DNA of 64,000 nucleotides from Sarocladium kiliense (lineage: Eukaryota; Ascomycota; Sordariomycetes; Hypocreales; Sarocladiaceae). Positions 48,424-59,341 of this stretch are shown here, one piece after another. Location: contig JAUZTG010000020.1 in assembly GCA_030734395.1 (NCBI GenBank), forward strand, positions 1,178,001 through 1,242,000. Direction: 5' to 3'. A model generated the notes under the pieces. That model saw only the letters and a program-made list of their open reading frames with translations, was not told the DNA's origin and made no database searches. Within the stretch, counting starts at the first letter, position 1. Each line of letters opens with the position of its first letter. The position numbers and the translations under genes were made by a program.

Positions 48424-50582
48424 CTACTCCATCCAGTCCATCGGCTGGAAAGTATCCATCGTATCAAAGATGCTGTCATGCATCCACGTTTCCATATTGA
48501 TTTGATAGTCTCCAAGTATTGACTCGAAGTTGTTCCAAACCTCTTCGTTATCGCCCTCGCCGAGCCCCACGCCGGTATAGGAAGCCTCTTGTACCGACGA
48601 TGGCAAGTGTGTATCCATCCCTAGCGGCTGACTTTGGGAAAATGAAGTGCTCTCGTTCTCTATAGTGGCACTGACGAGGCGGTCAAATGCTTTCCGGGCC
48701 TGCACTGCCCGTGGCCAACGTTCAGAGATGATGTACAACATCGTACTGCAAGCTCGAATGCTACTGCTGAACTTGGGGCTGAAGATAGATGGGTCAAGGC
48801 AGAAGCAGTAGACCATAACTAAGCCCGCGACAAAATTTGCGTGGAGCGAGAGTAACGAGAAGGAGATGTAAGTCTGCTGATCGTGTAGGCGTTTCGATAA
48901 GCAGCAAATCTGCCCAGCGGAGTGGACAATCTCTTTGAAGTTGGGATCCTTGGGCGTAATTGATGGCAGGAAGGGTAGATTCAGTAGGATGATCGATTTA
49001 TAGTACTGTATCATGTGATAGTCAGCCGTGAGATACGGATGCGGCCTGGTCTCGGGATCTGTGTTGGGGATCCCGGCTTTCCATTCTTCCAATGCGGTTC
49101 GAAGACGGGCCACCTTGTGTGGTTTGATAGAAGCGACGTCCTTGTCCACGCGACATACTGTATGTGAGATCTTCGAATCGATCTGCTGGAGACGAAATAT
49201 GTGGATCGCCGGACTGAGGGATGTGATGCGCGACGAGTTCTGCTTGGATTCGGCAATGGCGACGATGATTTCCTCTTCACCATCCAACTCATCGTCAATG
49301 TTGGCTGGAAGACCGACATCAATATCTCGGTCGGAAATGGAATGAGGTCGGCCCATAGTCCGGGCAACTGATCGCTCCAACATATACGCTGTCCAGAAGA
49401 TCCTCTTCCGCCGTTCATCAAGGCCTGGAGTCAGGCTAGGTGCTTGTCGATGAAGGCCGTGATCGATGCAGTAACGCATCGTCGTTTCGATCATCCACCT
49501 AGTAATGGTCAATACACTTAATTTCATGCACCATCTCTATCGGATGACTTACCATACTCCTGGTCCCGTTGGTGATCTCAATTGATATATTGTGAGCAGC
49601 AGCATCGCTTCCAAGCTCTCCAGGCTCCTAGTAGCGAAGATCGTATCTGCGTCTGCTATTGCGCACGCGTAATGCTGCTGTGCTGGTCTTCAGTGGCGAT
49701 TATGTTTTTGGTTCAGGAGTAGAGACTGACCTTTGGAGATAAACCATCGCCATCATTCGTCAACTGTAGGTACCGAGCTCCGATGGCATATACTAATTGC
49801 AATGTTGCGTAGTCACACACATTTTGTCCCGGATGCCCAGCCTTGTGAGCTGGAACCAGGTCATCTCGAGCTTCATGCAACGCCTGAACCCTCCTCCGCG
49901 GCAGGAAAGGATGTTTTGGGTGAACCCGTTCATAGTATGCTCCAATAAGTTTGTCACCGACTTGTTTGTTAGGCATATGTGAGCCGGTTGGGGTGTGTGT
50001 GAGGACGTGCTGCCCATGCTTGCCAGCGAGACTCACAGAACCATGTCTGTGAACTCCAGCCTCTCCTGGGGGTCTTGGACGACTGATTTGGACTGCATCT
50101 CCGAATTGATTCATGGCCGATCTCAGAAGCTTTGTGAGAGGATATCCGCTCGAGGTTCCCAGAAATGAGTCTGGTGATGGGGCGACGATGCCGGCACTGG
50201 CCTCCAAGTCTGAGGCGGCAGAAACATTTGTGCTTATGTGCTGTTCGGCAGAAGCCGCATGAATATCTTCTGTTGATAGCGTTTGATGCTGTGCAACAGA
50301 GGAACTGGGAGTTAGGCTGGTAGCATTGGGCTGCTTGGCCGAGGCAATGGCTTCCTGAAGCCCGGTTACTTGCAGCTCGAGTGACCGAACATAGTCCGCT
50401 GGATAAGCCCTCTTTGCACCATAAGCGCACTTCTCCCCGGAAGCCAAGCAGTTTGAGCAAGCTGGGACGTCATTGTCGCACCGCTGCTTGCGGCTTTTGC
50501 ACCGATGACAGGCGGCTAGGCCACGGGGACGTCTGCGACGGGTTGGTCTGGTATTTGCTGGCTCAGCATCTGAATCAGTCAT
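48424..50582 (-). CDS. Zn2Cys6 transcription factor with fungal-specific TF domain
   Basis: Exons 50582-49731, 49677-49553 and 49498-48424 give 683 aa. The Zn2Cys6 cluster is at Cys 25, 28, 35, 42, 45 and 52 (CX2CX6CX6CX2CX6C), preceded by a basic run (RPTRRRRPRG) and followed by a short coiled linker (YVRSLELQVTGLQEAI). The fungal-specific transcription-factor domain spans about residues 220-520, with YYERVHPKHPFLPRR, LQLVYAIGARYLQL, the spliced AIADADTIFATRSLESLEAM, MLLLTIYQLRSPTGPGVWW and DERRKRIFWTAYMLERSVA. Second-intron splicing used the inner CACAG acceptor; the first AG would give a stop. The C-terminus is acidic and aromatic (EEVWNNFESILGD, FDTMDTFQPMDWME), an activation-domain look. 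It is the natural candidate regulator of the adjacent transporter/PrpD/oxidoreductase genes; that link is inference from position. Confidence 0.93.
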
Positions 50583-51021
50583 CGTGGGGCAAGGCACCAG
50601 CGTCAATGTTGTTGCTGCTCGGATGTTGTCGATGTGTTGTTGTGGCTGTCAATGTGGGGGAAACGCGACGGGGCACACTTAGACGATGTCGAGCACTTGC
50701 AATGGACTTCAGAGGCAGATTCGAATTCTAAATACCGGGGGAACAGCGGGGTTAAAAGAAACCAGTCTCATTGGTCAATGGACTAGATTGAAGACTATAC
50801 CTTTGTAGTAATTAATTTCGGCTATGAATCATCAGAGGTCCATAGAAAGCGCATGCTGGTGGGCGAGATCATCACAACAGTGAGGGCAGCAAGCTGGCCT
50901 ATGCTGTGTTAACAGGATGTGGAACGCCATGGCGACTAGTAGTTACATTTCTCTAATATCCAGCTACTTGATACACCATGCTTGAAGCAAATCACCGAAG
51001 GCTCACGCCTAATATCTCAGA

Positions 51022-52928
51022 CTACTTGACTGCCTTAGTTCCAAAGGCCGCTGTCCTTGGTAATCGTCTTTCAACCTGTCCCACATTTTGCTTTTCCTCT
51101 TCATGTGCTTCTGCAATTACTCCACTGCGACGGACCCGGCATCTTCTTGCAATGGACACGGTCTCGAAGACATTGCTGCTATCGAGAAAGATCGCATCCA
51201 CTTCCTCCAAGTGTAGACCGCTGGTCTCTGGAAAGAAGAAGTATACACCTGCGCAGACGCATTAGAACCGATTTTTAAAGAGTCAGGCGGCAACTTTGAC
51301 TTACTTGGAAGGGTAAGACAGATGTTGAGAACTGCGTAGATGATGTAGTATTTGTATTTGAGTGTTGACAAGCCGATTGGCGTGATCTCTGCGACCACCT
51401 GAGAGATTGATGTTAGCATGAGAAGGTTCATAGATGGAGCGTTTGGTCATCCAGGCTTACAAAATTGAACAACCATGCGGTAGCTGGATGCTAGTCAGCC
51501 GAGTCTCTGAGCGCTTGATGGTACATGCGGAACTCACCGGTAGACATCGCCGTAATTGGTACGCGGTGACTCAGGGGTGAAATCTCCGCGGCGTACAAGA
51601 AGGTGAGACCGAGGAACCCCGTCGGAAAGAAAACAGAGAAGAGGAAGATGAACGCAGCCGCCGCTCCGATGGCTGCAATGTTTCCCGGCTGTGACGCTCC
51701 ACCAGTGATTATAGCCATGCAAACACCCATTCCTAGGGAGGAGACGATCATCAGCTTGCGCCGCCCGAACTTGTCCACTGTCAACACCCCTATAGGCGAA
51801 CAGATCGTCTGCCATGTGAAGACCGATGCAGCGATGATCTTAGCTGTTGTTGGTGTCTGGCCCAGGTAGTCCTCGAAGATCTTCGCTTGGTAGAAGTGCA
51901 GGGCGTTGATACCACTCATCTGCTGGAAGCATTGCGCTGCACATGCCAAGCACATGCGATGGAACAAGCGCAGTGGCCCATTGCAAAATATGTCGATAGC
52001 CTTTGCTTCACCTGCAAGGGCTAGGGATGTCTCGATCTCTCTGATAGCCTCCTGCACTTCGGTCGAATCGACATCAGTATCAGTCAGATCAGCCAAGACT
52101 CTTTTCGCACGTTCAACCTGGCCCTTCTTGGTCAACCAGCGTGGCGACTCCGGCATCAACGGGGTCGTAAGCAAGATAATGACCGAGAATACGCCAGACA
52201 GCGCCATGGGGAATCGCCATGTTACAGATCCGTGGTGGAATGACATGCCCAGGTCTGTCCAGCCACCGATTGACAGACCGAGTGAGATGAACAGACCCTC
52301 AAGCATGACGGCAGCGCCTCTGTGAGCGGCGCCAGAGCACTCCGCCTGCCAGTTTGGCGCTGTGGCCGTGATGTGACCGAACCCGTATCCAGAAACAAGA
52401 CGACCAACGATGAGTTGCGCAAGTGAGAAGGACGTGCACTGTATAGCCGCACCTATCGTGTTGATCAAGGCGCCGAAGAGGATGGTACGCTTTCGACCGA
52501 GCTTATCACCGAGCCAGATGCAACTGATGCTTCCGAATAGACTGCCAAGGGTGTACATGGCCACAGTCGTTCCCTATGTAATAAGAACTATTAGTCAGAT
52601 ACTGAATATATTATTGAAGCCCATCGGGCGTTTGATGTGGACTTGATCCAGGCTTCTGCGTACTTGAAGAGTAGAGTTATGATCTTGAGCTTGCACCTTT
52701 CGTATGCACAGTATCGAGAGCAGGAAATGTGTCAACCCAGGACGGAAGACTGAGGAAACCACCTGCTACAGTATTGTTATAACCGAATCTGCAGAGTCAG
52801 TATCAGAGATCTCAAGATGAATCACGCTGAGGCGGTACAGATACGACTTACAAGACATAACATGGCAGGATAACGGCCCAAATCTGGGCCATCTGGAGCT
52901 TTCTTCCTCGGAGTCTGAAGAAGGCCAT
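51022..52928 (-). CDS. MFS sugar-type transporter, possible frameshift
   Basis: Six exons: 52928-52852, 52788-52664 (or to 52710), 52573-51538, 51483-51461, 51398-51305 and 51248-51022. It is a 12-helix sugar-porter: LGDKLGRKRTI between helices 2 and 3, MPESPRWL before the central loop, QQMSGINALHFYQAKIF in helix 7, VDKFGRRKL, and PETSGLHLEEVDAIF near the C-terminus. Exon 2 starts correctly (FGYNNTVAGGFLSLPSWVDTFPALDT), but the expected HNSTLQ-G loop before the third exon is in another frame. The usual donor at 52663 leaves one base too many. Either there is a one-base insertion near 52685-52700 (pseudogene or sequence error; about 526 aa if absent), or a weak GTGCAT donor at 52709 is used, giving 511 aa without about 15 loop residues. 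The fourth exon is only 23 nt. The gene is divergent from the PrpD-like gene. Confidence 0.82.
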
Positions 52929-53054
52929 ATTGCACTTGATGTGGAATTTGGAATCTGGAATGCTTTGAGAGACGGTAGTAAGGGTATCTGGATAGCGGAA
53001 GATCATTGAGTCTTGGTATCAACGGATGTCGCCAAGCTTAGGGATTTACGATTC

Positions 53055-53062
53055 CTTTTATA
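53055..53062 (-). promoter_or_regulatory. TATA box for the MFS transporter gene
   Basis: TATAAAAG on the minus strand, 127 bp upstream of the transporter start at 52928. Confidence 0.55.
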
Positions 53063-53204
53063 CGTAGGCACTTCAATCGCCCCGAGACAATTAGTCAATA
53101 TTAGAAGATTCCATTTCTGTCGTCAATGACAGTCTAACAATTAACTACGTTACAAGCCGTATGTACCGGAGCTCACAGAGCTGGCCAAGCCCACTCCGAC
53201 GGCT

Positions 53205-53263
53205 CAACCGATCGCTGCTGCGGAACAACCGATGTCTTCGGAATAGCCGTTGGTTCAACCGAT
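53205..53263 (+). promoter_or_regulatory. three direct CAACCGAT repeats, candidate operator
   Basis: Identical 8-mers at 53205-53212, 53226-53233 and 53256-53263, at 21- and 30-bp spacing, all in the same orientation, just upstream of the PrpD-like gene's TATA box. Two to three helical turns separate the copies, which fits cooperative binding by a regulator. I saw one other copy in the window, near 5309. Confidence 0.5.
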
Positions 53264-53276
53264 ACACACGGAAGCC

Positions 53277-53283
53277 TATATAA
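53277..53283 (+). promoter_or_regulatory. TATA box for the PrpD-like gene
   Basis: TATATAA, 110 bp upstream of the start codon at 53387 and 13 bp after the last CAACCGAT copy. Confidence 0.6.
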
Positions 53284-53386
53284 CCAACATAACTATGAAA
53301 TGTTCTTGAAATTGCTATAATTTAGATGAATTCGATTTTACAGACCAAGCAATCCCGGCCCCTTCTCCCCGTTTCAGTCTCTACCA

Positions 53387-54872
53387 ATGGCGACTCGATG
53401 CCTAGCGACTTGGTCGCATGATCTCCAGTACTCAGACCTTCCTGGAGATGTAATCCATGCAGCAGTGCAGAGCTTTTACAATTGGGTTGGCTGTGCAATC
53501 GCCGGAAGCCAACACGAAGCTACCCAAATTGCAGTATGTCTGGACTTTCTAACCAGCAACAAAGCTAATACGCAGGCAGCATCGGTCACTGTCGCCCTTC
53601 GTCGGTCCTCCTACTGCATCCCTCCTTGGACGTCAAGGAGCTGTTCGAGCAGATGCCCAGCATGCAGCGCTCATCAATGGCATAGCCTCACACGTACATG
53701 ACTATGACGACACGCATTTAGACACAATCATTCATCCCACGGGACCAGTAGCGAGCGCTCTTCTTGCCGCTGCTGAGTGGAGAGGGGGTATAAGCGGGAA
53801 GCACTTCATCACTGCTCTCGTGGCCGGTATAGAAGCAGAATGCAAGGCTGGACTTGCTGTGTGGCCGGAACACTATGATGTTGGATGGTAAGCATGCAAT
53901 GTGAAGGAGAAGTCAAGATGGGATATTTATTGAAGACCATGAAGGCACATCACATCTACCGTTGGATCCATCGGAGCTGCCGTGGCAGTCTCAAAGATCT
54001 TGAACCTCTCGCCGACAAAGACCACTCATGCTATTGGAATCGCCGCGACCCAAGTCACCGGGCTCCGCGAGATGTTCGGTTCGCATTCCAAATCGTTTCA
54101 TCCCGGTCGCGCAGCTCAAAACGGCTTGATGGCTGCTGTCATGGCCGAGGGAGGCTATACCAGCAGCGAAGGCGCACTTGAAGCCAAACGTGGATGGGCT
54201 ACGGTAGTCAGTGCTAATAAGCCTGATGTGCTGCAAAGCCTTGACCGATGGATCAGTACTACGAGCGATGACGGCCTGGTCAGTCCTGGGAAAGGCCGAT
54301 GGGAGATACTGAGGAACAGCTTCAAGCCGTTCCCGTGTGGTATCGTCATTCATCCTATAATCGACGCGTGCATACAGCTTCACACAGAAATCACCAAAGC
54401 TGGGCACGATCTGCAACAGATCGAAACAGTGACGGCAGCAGTGCATCCTCTTGTCCTTGAGCTCACAGGAAAGAAGGCTCCCAGAGATGGACTGGAAGCG
54501 AAGTTTAGTGTCTATCACAGCGGTTCTTGTGGGCTTCTGCGCGGGAAGGCTACACCAACCGAGTATGAGGACGAGACTGTACTCGACCCTGCTATCATTG
54601 CACTTCGCGACTCCATCACGGCAAATGTCAATCCAAGCTTAGCTCCAGATGCGACGAAGGTCACTGTGACTCTCCAGAATGGGGAAGAATTCACCAAAGA
54701 CATTGATCACGCCATGGGGAGCCGTGCTGTGCCCCTGAGCGACAAGCTGTTGCAGGTCAAGTTCCTAGACGGATGCAAGAGCGTTTCGCTGAAAGATCCA
54801 GACACTGTGAGTCAGCTGTGTTGGATGGTCACGACCTTGGGTGACATGAGAGACCTCACAAAGCTCCTGTAA
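53387..54872 (+). CDS. MmgE/PrpD family enzyme (cis-aconitate-decarboxylase-like)
   Basis: Exons 53387-53533, 53580-53887 and 53945-54872 give 460 aa. The family includes 2-methylcitrate dehydratase (PrpD), cis-aconitate decarboxylase (fungal CadA, animal IRG1/ACOD1) and iminodisuccinate epimerase; all act on small di- or tricarboxylates. Splicing at the second of two close AGs restores LSPFVGPPTASLLG. The active-site block HDYDDTHLDTIIHPTGP holds the Asp-Thr (about 93-94) and His (about 101) equivalents of the IRG1 site. HSKSFHPGRAAQNGL and KPFPCGIVIHPIIDA hold the Lys/His pairs of the second domain; AKFSVYHSGSCGLL is the usual C-terminal motif. No targeting peptide is obvious, so it is probably cytosolic. 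The exact substrate cannot be chosen from the sequence. Its neighbours are two permeases, an FAD oxidoreductase and a Zn2Cys6 factor. Confidence 0.93.
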
Positions 54873-56881
54873 GTTTAGGAATGCAAGTCTAGAAGTTTTA
54901 TGAAGAGGGCAATGCGTCCGCAAAACGCGATGAGTATAGAATCACACTGACCCTATACGCGCTGTCATAATGATGAAGGACCACTACGGAAAACACCCAC
55001 TCGCGGGTGCATACGGTCTTGTTCTCCGGGTTGAATGAGGGTAGTTGTCCTGTGTAGACTGCTAGCCGATCCAAAGCCCAGTTCATCTGAGCGAATGTAG
55101 GATTCTGAAGTCTCCGTAGCTGTAGACTTTCCACATGAGCTAAATGGAGGTGTAGACGAGGCAACCTGAAGGTCCTTGCATTGGGGAAGAACGTTCTCCC
55201 TAGGCCGCTGCTGGCAATCACTTAGATCAGGCGACGAGGTGATAGCTTGTGATGCTGCGTTGGAAGTCCAACACCACAAAGCTCTCTGTCCTCCATACTA
55301 CTGACTCATTGGGTGGGCACGTCAGTTCCTCTCCGCACCCCCGCGTCCTCTTTCAGAATGTGGGAGGTTCTGGGGTTCACTTGTACTGTGAACTAGTTGA
55401 TCTCTCAACTTCACAATCATGGTTGGGGTGTGACATGATGGGAAGATAATTGATCCCTTGAACAAGCTAGTTTCGAACAGTGGAGAAGGCCTGCATATCC
55501 TCGAGTCTCTATCATGCCTGGTGGCCTGTCCCTGCCCAGTCGCACGGTCCTAGTCTCCTGAGCGTAATGTTACAAGACCACTAATTAGGTTTAAAGAGCA
55601 TCGAAATGTTTATCCTCCTCACCTGAACGATATACCTTCGGGATTTGCCAAATAGAGTGGGAGCATCAAGTTGGGAGGAGGTTTGCAGGTCGATGTACCC
55701 TCTCCAGTAGAACAGAACGTACGCAGCAGGGTTCCCGTCCGAGCGTCGGCCAGTAGAGTCCAGCGACACGGCTCGGTCTGTGCCCGATACATCTCACATC
55801 TCATTTCCTTGACTGGGCGACGAATCTAGGTCCCACAGCTGAGCAGACCTGTTCGAACAGGGATTCTCAGGGCTGTAGTGAAAGAAGAAAGGGACGTAAT
55901 CGACTAATAAGGAACTACTTCCGAACTCACCTTAGCATTTATTATACTAATCGGAGGACCGCCTTTAGTATAACATCCCATCAGGCAATAAGTGATGCGT
56001 GGAACCTTCGCATAAGAGGCAAAGGGATCCTCTGCGCCGTACAAGACCTCATTCCAAGGCAATAGGGCTATAGGGCCAGCACAAGTGACAAACATCCCCA
56101 CCACTAAGCCCTCCTAGCAGCCCACTTCCTGATGGGCTGTCTCGCCACCGGACGCGGTCGGATATAACAGCGGGCCGGGGTCCGCCCTTGTAGCTCCTCC
56201 CCAGTGTGAAGGCTCCGAACAGGAAATCATAACTGGTTGAGAAAGGGATCACTTGCGATTAGACAAAGTTTGATCGAGGCTGTATATGTTGCTAATTGCA
56301 GCTACGCCAGGAAGATGCATTATTCTTGATGTGTACAACACAGAGCTCTTGCTTTGACCATTGTATTTGCTGTACCTCTCAGGCTGTAATGATTCAGCCC
56401 AGCAAGGTGGACCGCAAAGTCTTGCGACTGTTTAGGAGATGATCTTCTCATCCCCATGGGACTCTCCACAATGGGGCCACAGGCGCTGTGCTTAGCGGGA
56501 AACCGGGGTAATGATCCCACGAGGCTTGACTTCTGATGGGGAGGTTCTGTGGACAGGGACGTCCATGATTCGTTCTTCTGGCCATCGTGGTTGCATCTAG
56601 CTACAGCTCGTCGTCCCTAGTCTAGGACCTAACTGTCTGGAAAAGACCTCATCCACGATTCTGTTTCTGTGGGAATATCCGCCTGGGGTATGGTGCAGAC
56701 TACGACATGGCTTGTCCATGCCGATGTCGGCTGTCTGATATAAAGGCCCTGCCGATCCTACAGCAGTCGAGCCACAAGAATGTTATCACTATAATCGGTC
56801 TGCTGAACAAAGCGCACTTGCGAAGTTCCAAGTTGCACCTGTCTCCTCTCTGCGACTGTGTCACTCCATACACCTGCTGCC
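54873..56881. other. 2.0 kb spacer inside the putative cluster
   Basis: No gene or gene remnant could be supported on either strand. The right end is the promoter of the second MFS transporter, with a TATA box at 56739-56744. Confidence 0.5.
56739..56744 (+). promoter_or_regulatory. TATA box for the second MFS transporter gene
   Basis: TATAAA in the context GATATAAAGG, 143 bp upstream of the start codon at 56882. Confidence 0.5.
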
Positions 56882-58581
56882 ATGGCTCGTGGCCTCTTCG
56901 CCGGTAAGGCGGCCTTCGCCCAGGCTACGCCTCGCCTCATGATGTTTTGTGCCATCTACGCCCTGGGAAGCATCTTCTTCGGCTACGATGGAGCCTCCTT
57001 TGGTGGTGTGCAGGCCATGGACCCCTTCCTGCGAACCTTTGGTCACTGGGATGAAGACCGAGAGACCTATATCCTCTCCAGCTCTCTACAGTCCCTCATG
57101 AACAGTATCCCTTTGATCGGCAAGTTCTTGGGAACAGTCATCGTTGGACCCATTATCGAGAAAATTGGCCACCGCTATGCCATGGCTTTCACGTGCGCTG
57201 TGCAGGTTTTTGGACCTATCAGTGAGCTGGCTTGCGATCCTTCTGTCATGAGCTCTGACTAACATCCCTTCGCAGTCCAAGTCACGAGTAAAGCACCTGC
57301 TCAATTCATTGTTGGACGATTCCTAGTATACACCGCTGTCGGTCTGGTCGAAAACGTGCGTCCCTTGTCCAGTGTTTATATCTATGCTTCTCCTAACATC
57401 CAAACTAGGTCGTGCCTACATACCAGTCCGAAATCGCCCCTGGTGCGCTCCGCGGCTTCTTCGTCGGTTCGATTCAGCTATGCCTAACGACTGGTTCCTT
57501 GATTGCCGGCATCGTAAATGAGTCTATGGCTAAGAAGACAACAAACGCAGGGTGGCAAGTTGCAACCGCCTTGCAAGCAGCTCCCGCTGTGCTCATTCTC
57601 TGCCTACTCTGGTTCACACCAAACTCTCCTCGATGGCTCGTGTTCAACGACCGTAGTGATGAGGCCCTCAAAGTCGTGCGGTCCCTTCGCAAGAAAGAGG
57701 ATGTTGACCGCGGTCTACCCGAGCTTGAGATTGCTTCGATGCGCGAGGAAGGACAAGTTGGAAAGCGTCACAAGGGTGCCTGGAAGGAACTCTTCAATCA
57801 ACAGAACCGCCGGCGCACGGGTATCGCGTGCGCTCTCATGAGCTTCCAGCAGCTGACTGGCGTGACATTCTCTTCTTCCTATGGCCCGACGTTCTATCGC
57901 TCTGTCGGACTTGTTGATATGGCTTTCATCTACGCCGTCATCAACAACGCCACTTCTGTCGTCACCGCTATAATGGCCATGTTCTTCCTCGATGCGTTTG
58001 GCCGACGCACGCTTATCATCCACGGTGGCTGGACACAGGGCGCTTTCCTCATCAGCATCGCCGCTCTTGGTCGCATTGCGAACCCAACAGTCCATGAGCA
58101 GAACGGCATTGTAGCCGGCATGCAGCTCTACACTTGCATCTTGCACATGACTCTGGGACCCGGTGCATATATCACGGCAGCTGAGATCGGCACGCAGTCA
58201 TTGCGTGAAAAGACTATGGCTTTGTCAACAGCGCTTAATGTCGTGGTCGGATTCGTTGTGGTGTTCGTCACACCCTATCTGCTGCGCAGTATCGGCTCGG
58301 GCACCGCGTATATCTGGGGTGGTTTTGCCTTCCTGTCGACCATCTATGCCATCTTCTTCCTGCCGGAGCTCAAAGGTCGGAATCTTGAAGAGATTGACCA
58401 ACTATTCGAAGCCAACTTGCCTGCGTGGAAGTTCAACAAGTATGAGACCGGCGGGTTGACCCATGAACTGGCTATTAGAGACAACAACCAGATGCCTGAT
58501 AAGACTGTGGATGACGGTGATGACGATATTGAGGCTGCTCAGGTAGAGCATCAGCGAACGGTTGGGAGTGTCAAGCCTTAG
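56882..58581 (+). CDS. MFS sugar-porter-type transporter
   Basis: Exons 56882-57221, 57276-57355 and 57409-58581 give 530 aa, a normal length. Twelve helices are expected. Sugar-porter signatures are visible: FGYDGASFGGVQAM in helix 1, IEKIGHRYAM, VGRFLVYTAVGLVENVVPTY, restored over two splices and followed by QSEIAPGALRGF, then TPNSPRWLV, SFQQLTGVTFSSSYGPTFY in helix 7, LDAFGRRTLII, and PELKGRNLEEIDQLFEA at the end of helix 12. The C-terminal tail is cytosolic and acidic (DDGDDDIEAAQ). It is a plasma-membrane H+-coupled porter by family; the substrate is unknown and, given the neighbours, may be a sugar acid or other carboxylate rather than a sugar. Unlike the transporter at 51022, this one is intact in every junction. 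All exons keep frame from the first in-frame ATG. Confidence 0.94.
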
Positions 58582-59341
58582 ACCAATCTGGTCTCAGTCC
58601 CGTTCTCAATATGCGGCTCATTGGGAAGAGGAGCAGAGAAGTCCATGGTTCTTAGAGATGGGGTCAGTAACAGCCATCAGTCTCAATATCAATATCATGA
58701 ATGTAGGTTGGGATGTCGCTACGGAACCATTCCTACTGAGGTTTCCCTACTTAGGCATATGTGGCATAAATACACCAGTATAACTCTGTTAATAAATCAA
58801 GATCTAAAGGTTCACGATGCCACATATCGCCGCAAGCGAACGAAGGTGCTCGAATGCTACGGTGCTGCTTTGACATTGGGTGAACACCGTCGTTCCATTT
58901 TGAACTATAGAGAATGTAGACAAGTCTTACGTCCTGATTAAGTCATGATACGTAACTCCAAGACACAATTAATAAGACAGAGAAGGAAGAAGAATCTTCA
59001 GCGCTTCATTGACGATAGCACGTCCCTACGTAAAGCCGATCAAAAGTACTCTCGAGGCTCCAGTGGTGAAGTATAAGTCGGCCACTAGTCCAATGCATGC
59101 GGATCCATCTCTCCACCTTATCCCCTCACTGATTCAGAGCCTGAGACATTTTCCGCTTGGGATGCTAGTCGTCACCGTCCGTCTCGCGGAATCCTGTCGC
59201 TGACCAAAGCCAAGCCGAGGGGTAAACGATCTTCCTGGCGTTGCTTCATCCGTTGTCTTATAAATATAGGCATTCTTGGTGACTATCATATCATTCCTTG
59301 GATACACAGGTAATTACGTGGTGGTAGTCTCGAAGCCTCAC
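58582..59341. other. spacer and promoter of the FAD oxidoreductase gene
   Basis: No gene. The end nearest 59342 carries a TATA box. Confidence 0.55.
59259..59266 (+). promoter_or_regulatory. TATA box for the FAD oxidoreductase gene
   Basis: TATAAATA, 83 bp upstream of the start codon at 59342. Confidence 0.6.

Larger units (their letters stand above)
52929..53386. promoter_or_regulatory. 458-bp divergent promoter of transporter and PrpD-like gene
   Basis: It separates the two start codons. It has a TATA box for each direction and three CAACCGAT copies between them, so it looks like a shared, regulated promoter. CGG/CCG triplets (for example around 53160-53275) could be contacts for a Zn2Cys6 factor. 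Confidence 0.65.
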
